Positions 55,959 through 64,000 of a DNA stretch of 64,000 bases are shown piece after piece. Location: NCBI GenBank assembly GCA_963724985.1, contig CAVRWV010000021.1:62001-126000 (forward strand), read 5' to 3'. How positions within the stretch are numbered: the first letter of the stretch is position 1; each line of letters opens with the position of its first letter. Source of the stretch: JAJPJE01 sp963724985. GTDB lineage: Bacteria; Acidobacteriota; Terriglobia; Terriglobales; Acidobacteriaceae. Both the position numbers and the translations under genes were made by a program. The notes under the pieces are model-generated. The model made no database searches and had not been told where the DNA came from. It worked only from the letters and a program-made list of their open reading frames with translations.

Positions 55959-57317
55959 CTACGGATACAACCGATGTAATGTGCGGGCGAACGGAATGGT
56001 TTCGCGCACATGCTCCAGGCCGCAGATCCATGCTACAGCACGCTCGATACCCATACCGAAGCCACCATGCGGCACGCTGCCGTACTTGCGCAAATCGAGA
56101 TACCACTTGAATGCCTCTTCGGGCAAACCGTGCTCGTGAATGCGCTTGATTAGCAGGTCGTAGGACGACATACGCTGCGAGCCGCCGATCACTTCGCCAT
56201 AGCCTTCGGGCGCGAGCACGTCCACGCAGAGCGCTAGTTCCGGACGTTGCGGATCCGGCTCCATGTAAAACGCCTTCACGACAGCGGGGTAGCGGTGGAT
56301 CATCACCGGACGATCGAACTGAGACGAGATGTAAGTCTCGTCGGGCGAGCCGAAGTCGCCCCCCCAATCAAACTTGTTCTCGATCAGGCCCTTGGCGTGC
56401 GCGTCCAGCAGCATCTGCACGGCTTCGTCGTAAGTGATGCGTGGGAACGGCGCTTTCACGGTTTCCAGCTTCGTGATGTCGCGACCAATCACTTCGAGAT
56501 CGAGGCGGCGCTTCTCGAGCACGCGCTGCACCAGGAAACTGAGCAGGCCCTCGGCCAGCTGCATCACATCTTCTAGTTGGCCGAAGGCAATCTCAGGTTC
56601 GACCATCCAGAACTCGGTGAGGTGGCGACGCGTCTTTGACTTCTCCGCGCGAAAAGTCGGACCAAACGAGTAGACCTTGCCCAGAGCCATTGCCGTCGCT
56701 TCGATGTAGAGCTGGCCGGACTGTGTGAGATAAGCCTGCTCTTCGAAGTAGTCGACGGGGAAAAGTGTCGTGGTGCCCTCGCATGCGGCAGGCGTGAGAA
56801 TCGGCGGGTCAGTGAGCGTGAATCCCTGGTTATCGAAGAAATCGCGCGCTGCCTTGATGATCTCGGCGCGAATGCGGAGGATCGCGCTCTGCTTGGGCGA
56901 GCGAATCCAGAGATGGCGATGCTCCATCAAGAAGTCGACGCCATGCTCCTTGAGCGAGATCGGATAAGGATCGTCTTCCGCGACTTTCTGTACGACTTGA
57001 ATGTCGGCGACATCGAGTTCGAAACCGCCGGGCGCGCGCTTGTCGGCGCGAACCTTTCCGCGCACGATCACGCTCGACTCGAGCGTCAAAGTCTTAATGG
57101 TCTCGAACGTCTCCGGTGAGACTGCGGCCTTGGGAACCACTCCCTGCACGACGCCGCTGCCGTCGCGGAAAATCGGAAAGAGCAGCTTGCCGCTCTCGCG
57201 GAGGTTGTAGAGCCAGCCCTGGATGGTAACGATCTGACCGTCGTGCTTCGACAGATCGGAGATGCGGGAGACCGGAGCTTCTGCGGTTGCGACTTGATTC
57301 GTTTCTGTGGCTGACAT
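55959..57317 (-). CDS. asnS: Asparaginyl-tRNA synthetase
   Basis: Charges tRNA-Asn. The 452-residue class-IIb enzyme has an N-terminal OB anticodon domain (IVTIQGWLYNLRESGKLLFP), motif 2 (FGPTFRAEKSKTRRHLTEFW) and motif 3 (GFGMGIERAVAWICG). The catalytic region has the Asn-type SPKQSAILRIRAEI rather than the Asp-type signature. Start ATG 57317. No other translation genes nearby. Confidence 0.95.
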   Translation of the reverse strand: MSATETNQVATAEAPVSRISDLSKHDGQIVTIQGWLYNLRESGKLLFPIFRDGSGVVQGVVPKAAVSPETFETIKTLTLESSVIVRGKVRADKRAPGGFELDVADIQVVQKVAEDDPYPISLKEHGVDFLMEHRHLWIRSPKQSAILRIRAEIIKAARDFFDNQGFTLTDPPILTPAACEGTTTLFPVDYFEEQAYLTQSGQLYIEATAMALGKVYSFGPTFRAEKSKTRRHLTEFWMVEPEIAFGQLEDVMQLAEGLLSFLVQRVLEKRRLDLEVIGRDITKLETVKAPFPRITYDEAVQMLLDAHAKGLIENKFDWGGDFGSPDETYISSQFDRPVMIHRYPAVVKAFYMEPDPQRPELALCVDVLAPEGYGEVIGGSQRMSSYDLLIKRIHEHGLPEEAFKWYLDLRKYGSVPHGGFGMGIERAVAWICGLEHVRETIPFARTLHRLYP

Positions 57318-57332
57318 TTATTAGTCCTGAGA

Positions 57333-57452
57333 AAGCACTCAGCATTCAGTACTCAGCATTCAGTCATGAACCTTACGTGCCACGGCCCAAGTACTGTCTC
57401 TAGATCGCTTTATCAGCAAACGGTTCGGAGCGAATGCTGACTGCTGAGTGCT
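57333..57452. repeat. CTCAGCATTCAG inverted-repeat spacer
   Basis: Tandem-like CTCAGCATTCAGTACTCAGC then ATTCAGTC, paired with TGCTGAGTGCT at 57442-57452 (perfect complement of 57333-57343). Lies between asnS and the isomerase gene. Confidence 0.6.
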
Positions 57453-57457
57453 GATGG

Positions 57458-58285
57458 CTAAGCCTGTACGGCTTGCCCGGCTTCTTCGAGCCTGCGAAAC
57501 GCAGCGCTCATGCCGGACGGAATATCTTTCACGCCTTCACCGTTAATTTCCATCAGCAGCGGCGGCACCTGCGGCGCGGTGCGCAGCAACTGCATCGCTT
57601 CGGCCCAGTTGATGGTTCCATCGCCGGGCCAGAGGTGCACGTCGGCATCACCCTTGTTGTCGTGGACGTGCGTGGAGCGGATGTGCGGCTTTAGCGACTC
57701 GAATGCCTCAGCAATGTTGCTCATCATGTGGGCATGGCCGAAATCAAAGCAGATGCCTACGTCGGTGAAATGCGTAATGCTCAGAAATTCCAGCAGGCGT
57801 TCCGGCGTCGAGAGCTCGTTGGGGATATTTTCCAGCAGCACGGTTACGCCGAGCGGCTTGGCGAAGGCTTTCAAGTGCTCGACGCACGTCATCGCCGCAT
57901 CGAGTTTCTTCTCGTTGAAGTCTTCCCCGCCCACGCCAATGTGCTGAACGAGATATTTGAACGGAATCTGCTCGGCGATCTCGATGGCGCGCTTGATCTC
58001 GTCCATGGCCTCGATGCGCGGGCGCTTTTCGACTTCCGCAATATTGAGCGATGGGCCGCCGCGCTTTCCCCACTCGTAGTCCATGGTCAGGGGGGAGTGC
58101 ACAGAATTGAGTTTGATCCCGGAGGTACGAAACCAGTTGCCGATTTCCACGATGTGCTGCTTGCGGTTCGCATAATCGAAATGGCCGCGCGCGGCGAAGA
58201 TCTCGATCGTTTCAGCCCCGGCCTTGACCATGCCGTCCAGGAGCCCGGGATGCAAACGTTCCCGGACATACACATAAGTGGACAT
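57458..58285 (-). CDS. Sugar phosphate isomerase/epimerase-like TIM-barrel protein
   Basis: A 275-residue xylose-isomerase-like TIM barrel. Metal-ligand candidates lie in VLLENIPNE, VGICFDFGHAHM, STHVHDNKGDADVHLWPGDG and LLMEINGEG, the usual E-D-H-H-E order. The family includes IolE-type dehydratases, hydroxypyruvate isomerase and sugar epimerases; substrate not determinable. ATG 58285 has GAAGG at good spacing and is preferred to the ATG eight codons earlier. Stands between repeats and an empty gap. Confidence 0.85.
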   Translation of the reverse strand: MSTYVYVRERLHPGLLDGMVKAGAETIEIFAARGHFDYANRKQHIVEIGNWFRTSGIKLNSVHSPLTMDYEWGKRGGPSLNIAEVEKRPRIEAMDEIKRAIEIAEQIPFKYLVQHIGVGGEDFNEKKLDAAMTCVEHLKAFAKPLGVTVLLENIPNELSTPERLLEFLSITHFTDVGICFDFGHAHMMSNIAEAFESLKPHIRSTHVHDNKGDADVHLWPGDGTINWAEAMQLLRTAPQVPPLLMEINGEGVKDIPSGMSAAFRRLEEAGQAVQA

Positions 58286-58578
58286 TGCCTTCAACATCGT
58301 TCGACTCACCCCGTTATGCCTGGCCGTTCAGCAACGCTCAAGCAATCTTTGAGGCTAGACCAGCCATCGCATCAGAGTCAAATGAAGTTCGTCAGTGCTG
58401 CGGAAGTGGGCTGCCCTGCAGTGGCGCCACATTCTTGCAGTCTGCGGCGATAGTGGAGTCAATGGTGCAATGAAAGGGGCCGCTTTGATAACAGACTGAT
58501 GGGCGGGCCGGCTGTTCGCGTTGACGGAAGCGCCGAAATCCGGGATTCATATCACAGCTAAGCGCGAATGAGGGCGAA

Positions 58579-58800
58579 TCATCGCTGGACGTAGTGGACG
58601 ACCGCAGGGGGATCGGCCTTGACGGCCCACACCAGCGCGACGATCCAGCCGATGAACGTCCAGCCCAAGAAGAAATTCAGCAGGAAGATAGCAACCGTGT
58701 CGCGCTTGCCGCGAATGAGAGCAATGATCCACGGCAGGAAATAGAGCACAAATCCGAAGCCGAAGAACGGAAAGAAGAAGAACGATTCGAGAGCCATCAT
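58579..58800 (-). CDS. Superinfection-immunity-like small membrane protein
   Basis: A 73-residue protein with two helices: FGFVLYFLPWIIALIRGKRD and TVAIFLLNFFLGWTFIGWIV then ALVWAVK. The LYFLPxIIAxxRGK...NxxxGWxxxGWxxALxWA pattern is the superinfection-immunity (Imm) family, first known from phage T4, where it blocks DNA injection. Chromosomal copies are common, and no phage genes surround this one. AGGAGG precedes the double ATG start. Confidence 0.85.
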   Translation of the reverse strand: MMALESFFFFPFFGFGFVLYFLPWIIALIRGKRDTVAIFLLNFFLGWTFIGWIVALVWAVKADPPAVVHYVQR

Positions 58801-58985
58801 TGGACCTCCTCTGCCACGCAGACAGACTAGCGCACCTCGAACTTTGACCCCAAAGTGATATACGTGTCAACGTTCAGTTTCGTTCCCGAATCCGGTGCAG
58901 AAGGAGACAAGGGACAGAAGCTGGTGCAAACGGATCCAAATCCGATCCTTTGCGAACTGGAACCTCGCTTGATACCCTCGCCTCC

Positions 58986-59274
58986 ATGTACATTCACATG
59001 TTTTCGTTCCGCTTCAAATCCGGTGTTACCGCCGAAAAGAAGCAGCGAGATCACGAACGAGATCCGCAAGTTACAAGGGCAGATTCCGGGACTGTTGGAA
59101 ACATACGTCGGCTTCAATGTCTCGCTGCGTGGGGAGGGATACGAAATGGGCGGAGTGATGAAGTTCGCCGACAAGCACGCGCTTGATGCTTATGGCGGGC
59201 ACCCGGCACACCAGCAGCTGTTAAGCTGGCTGGTTCCGCTGATCGAACCGATTGAAGTGGACTTCGAGGCATAA
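58986..59274 (+). pseudogene. Dabb-family (stress-responsive alpha/beta barrel) protein, one frame break
   Basis: Corrected length is 95 residues, right for a Dabb domain. The first frame gives YIHMFSFRFKSGVTAEKK, the usual first strand and helix; the second gives EITNEIRKLQGQIPGLLETY, VGFNVSLRGEGYEMGGVMKF, and the HPAHQQLLSWL motif typical of the family. The join is near 59035-59048 in a purine-rich stretch (GAAAAGAAGCAGCGAG), where one extra base suffices. Dabb proteins are small dimers of uncertain activity. It ends three bases before kdsB, so the two are likely co-transcribed. Confidence 0.8.
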
Positions 59275-59277
59275 CGA

Positions 59278-60006
59278 ATGGAGATCATTGCAGTCATTCC
59301 CGCACGGATGGCTTCTACCCGACTCCCGCGAAAGATCCTGCGCGAGATTGCCGGACGTCCCATGCTGGCGTGGGTGTATGAAGCGACACGACGCTGCACG
59401 GGGTTGAACGATGTGATTGTGGCCACGGATTCCGATGAGATCTCCGCCGTCTGCGAAAAGAATGGCTGGCATGTACGCATGACCTCTCCCGACGCGCGCA
59501 GCGGAACCGAGCGCGTGCACGAAGTCTCGAATCAGATGGCTGCAGATGTGTATGTGAATGTGCAAGGGGACGAGCCGCTTGCGCGACAGGAGCACCTGGA
59601 TGCACTGGTCACGTTGATGCAGGATGCTGCGATTCAGGTAGGGACGCTGAAGACGCCAATGCCGGCGGGCAGCGAAGACATTCACAATCCCAATGCTGTG
59701 AAAGTAGTAACCGATGCGAAACAGCGGGCACTCTACTTCTCACGCGCGACCATTCCCTTCGATCGCGACAAAATCGGTGCTGTGCACTATTTCAAGCACC
59801 TGGGTTTTTATGCGTACCGAAAGCCGGCGCTGGATCAGTTTGTGAAGTGGCCGGAGTCGTCTCTGGAGCGCAGCGAGCGGCTGGAGCAATTACGATTCCT
59901 GGAAAATGGGATCGGGATTTCGGTCGCCGAGACGCCGTACGATACGGTGGGCGTGGACACGGAAGAAGATCTGCAAAGAGTGGAGAAGATCCTTCGCACG
60001 AGGTGA
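59278..60006 (+). CDS. kdsB: 3-deoxy-manno-octulosonate cytidylyltransferase
   Basis: Activates Kdo as CMP-Kdo for lipopolysaccharide inner core. The 242-residue length is normal. VIPARMASTRLPRKIL (nucleotide loop), ATDSDEI, NVQGDEPL and the C-terminal GVDTEEDLQRVE are diagnostic. It supports a Gram-negative LPS-bearing envelope. ATG lies three bases after the Dabb gene. Confidence 0.96.
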   Translation: MEIIAVIPARMASTRLPRKILREIAGRPMLAWVYEATRRCTGLNDVIVATDSDEISAVCEKNGWHVRMTSPDARSGTERVHEVSNQMAADVYVNVQGDEPLARQEHLDALVTLMQDAAIQVGTLKTPMPAGSEDIHNPNAVKVVTDAKQRALYFSRATIPFDRDKIGAVHYFKHLGFYAYRKPALDQFVKWPESSLERSERLEQLRFLENGIGISVAETPYDTVGVDTEEDLQRVEKILRTR

Positions 60007-60067
60007 TCTGACGGCTTCCCCTCTGCTCGCGGACAGGAATGTGCGCGCCACACAAACAGCCGAACTA

Positions 60068-61222
60068 CTAACGGCTGGCCTGGGGCTGACTTGCTCTCCA
60101 GGCTTGGGCCGCAGCGATTCGTTTCGAAATTGCCGGATGTGAGTGGAAGAACCATTCCACGAAGCGCGAGGGCTCGCGTTCGGCCATGTTCTGATCGGCG
60201 AGTTTGTTCATGGATGTAATAAATGGAGCGACGTCGGGTATGGACTCCAGGGCATACCGGTCAGCCTCGCGCTCCTTGCTGCGCGAATAGGCGTTCATCA
60301 GCGGCATCAGCAAAAACGACATTACCGTGGAAGCCAGCACCAGCAGCGGGAGATTGGCAAAGTCGTGCAGACTCTCGAACATGCCGCGCGTATCTACGGC
60401 GTAGCGCAGGATCTCGGCGGTGATCCAGAAGCCGAAGAAACTGACGACGACTTCGACGGCGATCCCCTTCATGATGTGCTTGTGCACGTGATGACCGAGT
60501 TCGTGCGCGAGAACTGATTCGATTTCGTCATCAGAATAGTTCTGAAGCAGCGTGTCCGCGAGAATGATGCGTCGAGTTGCGCCGATTCCGGCGAGCGCGG
60601 CATTGGCTTTCTTGCTCTTTTCCGAGAGCTCCCATTCGTAGACTTCACGCACGTGAGTTCCGGCGCGATCGCTGAGGCGGAGCAGGCGCGTGCGCAGCGA
60701 GTCGTTTTCCAGCGGCTTGAACTTGTAGAACAGCGGGAACAGTACTACCGGCGCGATCTGCGCAAAGAAGATGGACAGCAGGATGAACACGACCCACGCA
60801 ATCATCCACCAATGCTGCGGCGAGGTGCGGATCGTCCAGTAGATGAGTTCCACGAGCACCGTGCCGATGACGAGCGTAATGAGCCAGGTTTTTACCTGAT
60901 CCCAAAGCCAGCTGCGAATTCTCTGGTTCGACAGGTTATAGCGATGCTCGATGCGGAATCCGTAGTAGTCGAGGCCGAAGCCGAGAACCTTGCTGATGGC
61001 CAGTAGCATGGTGATGTAGAAGAAAACAGCGAGCGTGTAATGCTGGCCAGCGCTGCGGTAGGCCCAATCGCGCAGCGTATTCGTCCAGTCGGTCGCGAGC
61101 AGCAAGACCAGGAAAGCCAGTCCGATGAGGAAATCGGCGATTTCCAGCCTGCGATGAATACGGTTGTAACGCTGCGTTTCAGGCGAATCCGCTTTCGCGA
61201 CCATTGGGGAGGCGTCGGGCAT
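60068..61222 (-). CDS. M48-family membrane metalloprotease (Ste24/HtpX-like)
   Basis: A 384-residue zinc protease. It has a multi-helix N-terminus of CAAX-protease type (IADFLIGLAFLVLLL and more), the catalytic LAHELGHHVHKHI and the third zinc ligand in SRSKEREADRYAL. The N-terminal Peptidase_M48_N-like region and length match Ste24 rather than the shorter HtpX. In bacteria such enzymes clear misfolded membrane proteins. The active site faces the cytoplasm or membrane. Convergent with kdsB. Confidence 0.93.
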   Translation of the reverse strand: MPDASPMVAKADSPETQRYNRIHRRLEIADFLIGLAFLVLLLATDWTNTLRDWAYRSAGQHYTLAVFFYITMLLAISKVLGFGLDYYGFRIEHRYNLSNQRIRSWLWDQVKTWLITLVIGTVLVELIYWTIRTSPQHWWMIAWVVFILLSIFFAQIAPVVLFPLFYKFKPLENDSLRTRLLRLSDRAGTHVREVYEWELSEKSKKANAALAGIGATRRIILADTLLQNYSDDEIESVLAHELGHHVHKHIMKGIAVEVVVSFFGFWITAEILRYAVDTRGMFESLHDFANLPLLVLASTVMSFLLMPLMNAYSRSKEREADRYALESIPDVAPFITSMNKLADQNMAEREPSRFVEWFFHSHPAISKRIAAAQAWRASQPQASR

Positions 61223-61275
61223 GCAATCGTGTGTTTATATCCCAACTGGCCATCGGAGTCCAACACAGTGCTTTT

Positions 61276-61385
61276 ACCACGGAGACACGGAGGATTTCAG
61301 AATCAGGATTTCGGACTGCAGATTCTCAGGAGAGAAGTACTTAAATCTGAGCTCTGAAATCTTCAACACTCCGTGTCTCCGTGGT
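61276..61385. repeat. Long-range inverted repeat (ACCACGGAGACACGGAG)
   Basis: A perfect 17-base inverted repeat: ACCACGGAGACACGGAG at 61276-61292 and its complement at 61369-61385, with partial inner pairing (ATTTCAGA / TCTGAAAT). Lies in the gap after the phosphohexomutase gene and just before its stop. Confidence 0.8.
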
Positions 61386-61389
61386 GAAA

Positions 61390-62823
61390 TTACGCTGCGG
61401 TCGCTTTCTCGAAGACGAACGCTTCAGCGTTGGCAAGAATTTCTTTCACCAGCTCGGGGGACGATGCTTCGCAGTAGAGGCGCATGAGCGGCTCGGTTCC
61501 AGAAGCGCGCAACAGGATCCAGGCCTCGGCGCCACCACCATTGGTCGGAGCATCGAGGAATAGTTTCACACCATCGAGATCGGCGCGGCGGACGATGTTG
61601 TAGTGGCCAAACTTCTTCAAATCGGGCGAAGCGGCGCGGCGGATGGCGCCGTACTTTACTTCGTCGGGAATGCGCAAATCGCGGCGGCCGTAGTAATGAG
61701 GGCCGAATTCGCGCTGGAGGTCGGCCACGATCTGGCCGAGCGGCTTGCGCTCGTCGGCCATGACATTGGTTAGCAGCAGTGAATTTAGCATGCCATCGCG
61801 TTCGGGGAGATGGCGTGGGATGCCGATGCCGCCGGACTCTTCACCGCCAACCAGCACTTCTTTCCCGGAGAGCACCACGTCGCAGACATACTTGAAACCG
61901 ATGCCGTGCTCGATCAGTTCGCGATCGTACTTCTTCGCGATGCGGTCGAGCATGCCGGTGGTATTGAATGCGCGGGTTACGGCGCCCGGCCACTTCTTGT
62001 ATTTCAAAAGCCACATGAGCAGAACGGCGAAGCATTTGTGCGCGTCGACGAAGCTGCCGTCTTCAGCTACGGCGCCGATGCGGTCGGCGTCGCCGTCCGT
62101 GCAGAAGCCAGCGGAGCAGCCTTCGCGCACGACCATCTCCTGGCAGGCTTTCACGTGCGGCTCGATGGGCTCGGGATTGATGCCGGGGAACAGCGGGTTC
62201 AACTCGCTGCGAATCTCCACGACCTTGACGTCGCGGCTCTTGAGGATGCCGGACACAACGCCGCGACCGGCGCCGTACATGCAGTCGATGCCTATCTTGA
62301 ATCCAGCTTTGGCGATGGCGTCGAGATCGGCGAACTTCGAAATGGCTTCAATGTAAGGCTGCTTGAAATCAACTTCTTCGATTTTCGCCGGCGTACCTTT
62401 CGGCATCGAACCGGCGTAAACCTCGGCTTCGATCTGCTTAACGATGTCGGGCCGCGCCGATCCACCAAACTTCTCCTTGAACTTCACGCCGTTCCAACTG
62501 TACGGATTGTGGCTGGAAGTGATGACGACGCCTCCGGCTGTGTCCCACTTTCTTACGCAGTAGGAAATGGCGGGCGTCGGAACATTGTCGTTGGAGAGCC
62601 GGACAGGAATACCCGCTTCGGCGATTACTTCGGAGATGGCACGCGCAAAATCCGCGGAGGCGAAACGCGTGTCGTAACCGACGAGCAAGCCCTTGCGCGC
62701 GTCTTCATGCTTCAGGACGTATGCGGCGATTGCGCCGCCCACGCGGCGAACATTGTCGAAGGTATAGTCGTCGGCGATAATTCCGCGCCAACCGTCGGTT
62801 CCAAACTTGATTTCTTTCGGCAT
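61390..62823 (-). CDS. Phosphoglucomutase/phosphomannomutase
   Basis: A 477-residue alpha-D-phosphohexomutase. The phospho-serine loop is ITSSHNPYSWNGVKFK, the metal loop DGDADRIGAVAEDG, the sugar loop GGEESGGIG and the phosphate loop RASGTEPLMR. It interconverts 1- and 6-phosphates of glucose or mannose. Its gene starts two bases after the mannose-1-phosphate guanylyltransferase gene, which favours supply of mannose-1-phosphate. Length is typical of two-domain bacterial PGM/PMM. Confidence 0.93.
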   Translation of the reverse strand: MPKEIKFGTDGWRGIIADDYTFDNVRRVGGAIAAYVLKHEDARKGLLVGYDTRFASADFARAISEVIAEAGIPVRLSNDNVPTPAISYCVRKWDTAGGVVITSSHNPYSWNGVKFKEKFGGSARPDIVKQIEAEVYAGSMPKGTPAKIEEVDFKQPYIEAISKFADLDAIAKAGFKIGIDCMYGAGRGVVSGILKSRDVKVVEIRSELNPLFPGINPEPIEPHVKACQEMVVREGCSAGFCTDGDADRIGAVAEDGSFVDAHKCFAVLLMWLLKYKKWPGAVTRAFNTTGMLDRIAKKYDRELIEHGIGFKYVCDVVLSGKEVLVGGEESGGIGIPRHLPERDGMLNSLLLTNVMADERKPLGQIVADLQREFGPHYYGRRDLRIPDEVKYGAIRRAASPDLKKFGHYNIVRRADLDGVKLFLDAPTNGGGAEAWILLRASGTEPLMRLYCEASSPELVKEILANAEAFVFEKATAA

Positions 62824-62825
62824 GA

Positions 62826-63929
62826 TCAGGTCAGCTTGTTCAGCTTCTTTTCATCGAGGTACTTCACAATTTTGCCAACGTCCTGCGAATGCTCGCGCGT
62901 GGTGATCAGCAGCGCGTCGTCTGTTTCAACCACAACGAGGTCATCGACTCCCACGGCCGCGACGAACTTCTTTGGCGAATGCACGTAGTTTCCGGTCGCG
63001 TTCAAGGTGAAGCCTGCGTTCGCATGAATGATGTTGCCATTAGTGGCGTGGCCCGCGCGATGTTCGTAAAGAGCCGCCCACGATCCCAAATCATTCCAGC
63101 CATAGTTCGCCGGAATACAGAACAGGTTAGATGCGCGCTCGCCCTTGGCCGAGCGGGGCTCGATGATGGCATAGTCGACGGAGATGTTTTCGCACTTGGG
63201 ATAGAACCTGGCGAAGGTCTTTTCGAACGCCCTGGTACCGTAGGCGTCGGCGATCTTTTGCAGGTGTGGCGCGGTGTCGGGCATGTGCTCGCGAACGGCA
63301 TTGGCCAGCGTGCGCGCGCCCCAGATGAACATGCCGCTGTTCCAGTAGTAATTGCCGGCGGCCGCGAACTCTTCGGCCTTCTCCGCATTCGGCTTCTCAG
63401 TGAAGCGCCGGACGTGCAGAAATTCGCCTCGAGCGTGAATACCGGCTTCGATGTAGCCGTAGCCGGTCTCGGGTCGATGCGGCTCGATGCCCATGACCAC
63501 CATGTTCTCGCCTGTGGCGGCTAGCTTTACGGCCAGTTGCACGACACGGCGAAACTCTTTTTCCTTGGCAATGACGTGATCGGAAGGAAAGAGTCCGAGG
63601 ACAGCAGTCGGATCGAGTCGTTCGAGGATTAACGCGGCCAGCCCGATGGCGGGAGCGGTGTTACGCGCTGCCGGCTCGGCGATGATTTGCTTTTTGCTGA
63701 TCCTCGGCAGCTGGCGCGCGATTCCGTCACGAAGATCGCTGTTGGTGATGATCCAGAATCGTTCGGCGGGAGTGAGCGGCAGCAGTCGCGCGACCGTCTG
63801 CTGAATCATGGTGCTGTCGCCATCGAGGGCCAGCATCTGCTTGGCGCGCTTGCGGCGGCTCAGGGGCCAGAAGCGCGTTCCGCGGCCTCCAGCTAAAACA
63901 ATCGGATAAAAGTTAATCTTCGTGGCCAA
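62826..63929 (-). CDS. manC: Mannose-1-phosphate guanylyltransferase
   Basis: Makes GDP-mannose from GTP and mannose-1-phosphate. The 367-residue protein has the nucleotidyl-transferase signature VLAGGRGTRFWPLSRRKRAK, the FPSDHVI loop, FTEKPNAEKAEEF, YWNSGMFIWGA and a C-terminal beta-helix part (WNDLGSWAALYE). No isomerase domain is fused, so it is the short form. It precedes the phosphohexomutase gene by two bases, so both act as one unit for surface polysaccharide or glycoprotein mannose. Confidence 0.93.
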   Translation of the reverse strand: MATKINFYPIVLAGGRGTRFWPLSRRKRAKQMLALDGDSTMIQQTVARLLPLTPAERFWIITNSDLRDGIARQLPRISKKQIIAEPAARNTAPAIGLAALILERLDPTAVLGLFPSDHVIAKEKEFRRVVQLAVKLAATGENMVVMGIEPHRPETGYGYIEAGIHARGEFLHVRRFTEKPNAEKAEEFAAAGNYYWNSGMFIWGARTLANAVREHMPDTAPHLQKIADAYGTRAFEKTFARFYPKCENISVDYAIIEPRSAKGERASNLFCIPANYGWNDLGSWAALYEHRAGHATNGNIIHANAGFTLNATGNYVHSPKKFVAAVGVDDLVVVETDDALLITTREHSQDVGKIVKYLDEKKLNKLT

Positions 63930-63948
63930 AATATGCTCGTTAGATCAC

Positions 63949-63976
63949 GCGGGCGAGGGCGCTCGCGCCACCAATT
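63949..63976. repeat. Dispersed GC palindrome, copy 2
   Basis: GCGGGCGAGGGCGCTCGCGC then CACCAATT, matching 15544-15571 apart from two changes. Confidence 0.6.
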
Positions 63977-64000
63977 CTGTTTCCGGTTCCGCGAATTTCT

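Noticed and set aside
58579..58800. Superinfection-immunity-like gene as a prophage remnant
   Set aside because: No integrase, structural or lysis genes and no attachment repeats nearby; chromosomal members of this family are common.
61810..62988. A 392-codon plus-strand ORF opposite the phosphohexomutase
   Set aside because: Shadow frame crossing two real genes; no recognisable motif.

Overview
The window looks like a piece of an Acidobacteriota chromosome (Terriglobia / Koribacter-like). The best pointer is a 919-residue secreted protein at 21454-24213 carrying the VWFA-related domain typical of that phylum. The moderately high GC content, a typical Gram-negative envelope gene set (kdsB, a Blc-type lipocalin, AsmA, a C-terminal-Phe barrel) and many short intergenic palindromes fit the same placement. 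The lineage is inferred from gene content, not from a marker tree. I see no rRNA, tRNA, CRISPR array, insertion sequence or prophage.

Layout. 1-75: start of an OpgC-like gene running off the left edge. 339-7014: signalling block with a GAF-GGDEF cyclase, a lone GvpL/GvpF-like protein, a degenerate receiver, a receiver-GAF-histidine kinase and an NtrC-type sigma-54 activator. 7546-15384: DksA/TraR-type zinc-finger protein, a GT39-like glycosyltransferase and a DHA2-type exporter (both frameshifted), an acyltransferase flanked by two tiny membrane ORFs, and an ABC exporter pair. 15581-18231: a stress-like operon (SRPBCC protein, zinc alcohol dehydrogenase, PfpI-family protein). 18430-33514: DUF2007-like/zinc-ribbon protein, PAS histidine kinase plus response regulator, the VWA protein, a small lipoprotein, AsmA, a SpoIIE-type phosphatase, a YfgM-like protein, a secreted amidohydrolase and a monooxygenase-fold protein. 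34043-39264: DEAD-box helicase, then the lipid/ribosome cluster yceD-rpmF-plsX-fabD and a YtxH protein. 39503-47440: aldo/keto reductase, lipocalin, DUF4331, beta-propeller protein, a two-part chromate transporter with an unknown tunnel-fold-like protein, and a small barrel. 47514-51701: a TetR-controlled HlyD/ABC-2 efflux operon with a visible operator. 52249-58800: ddl, PilZ, arginase, asnS, a TIM-barrel isomerase and a superinfection-immunity-like protein. 58986-63929: Dabb protein, kdsB, M48 protease, phosphohexomutase and mannose-1-phosphate guanylyltransferase, which together look like a nucleotide-sugar supply module for surface polysaccharide.

Two patterns cut across the window. First, at least eleven single-base frame breaks hit eight otherwise well-conserved genes. 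Nearly all are +1 insertions outside long homopolymers, and in every case correcting them restores a full-length family member. This looks more like residual sequencing error in a draft assembly than gene decay, so the broken genes are probably intact in the organism. Second, most gaps between genes hold short palindromes from several recurrent families, including one copy inserted inside another, plus spacers built of degenerate TTAGT/TAGCTAG/CTCAGCATT words that form long inverted repeats. I do not recognise a described function for these, and they are the main unexplained signal here.
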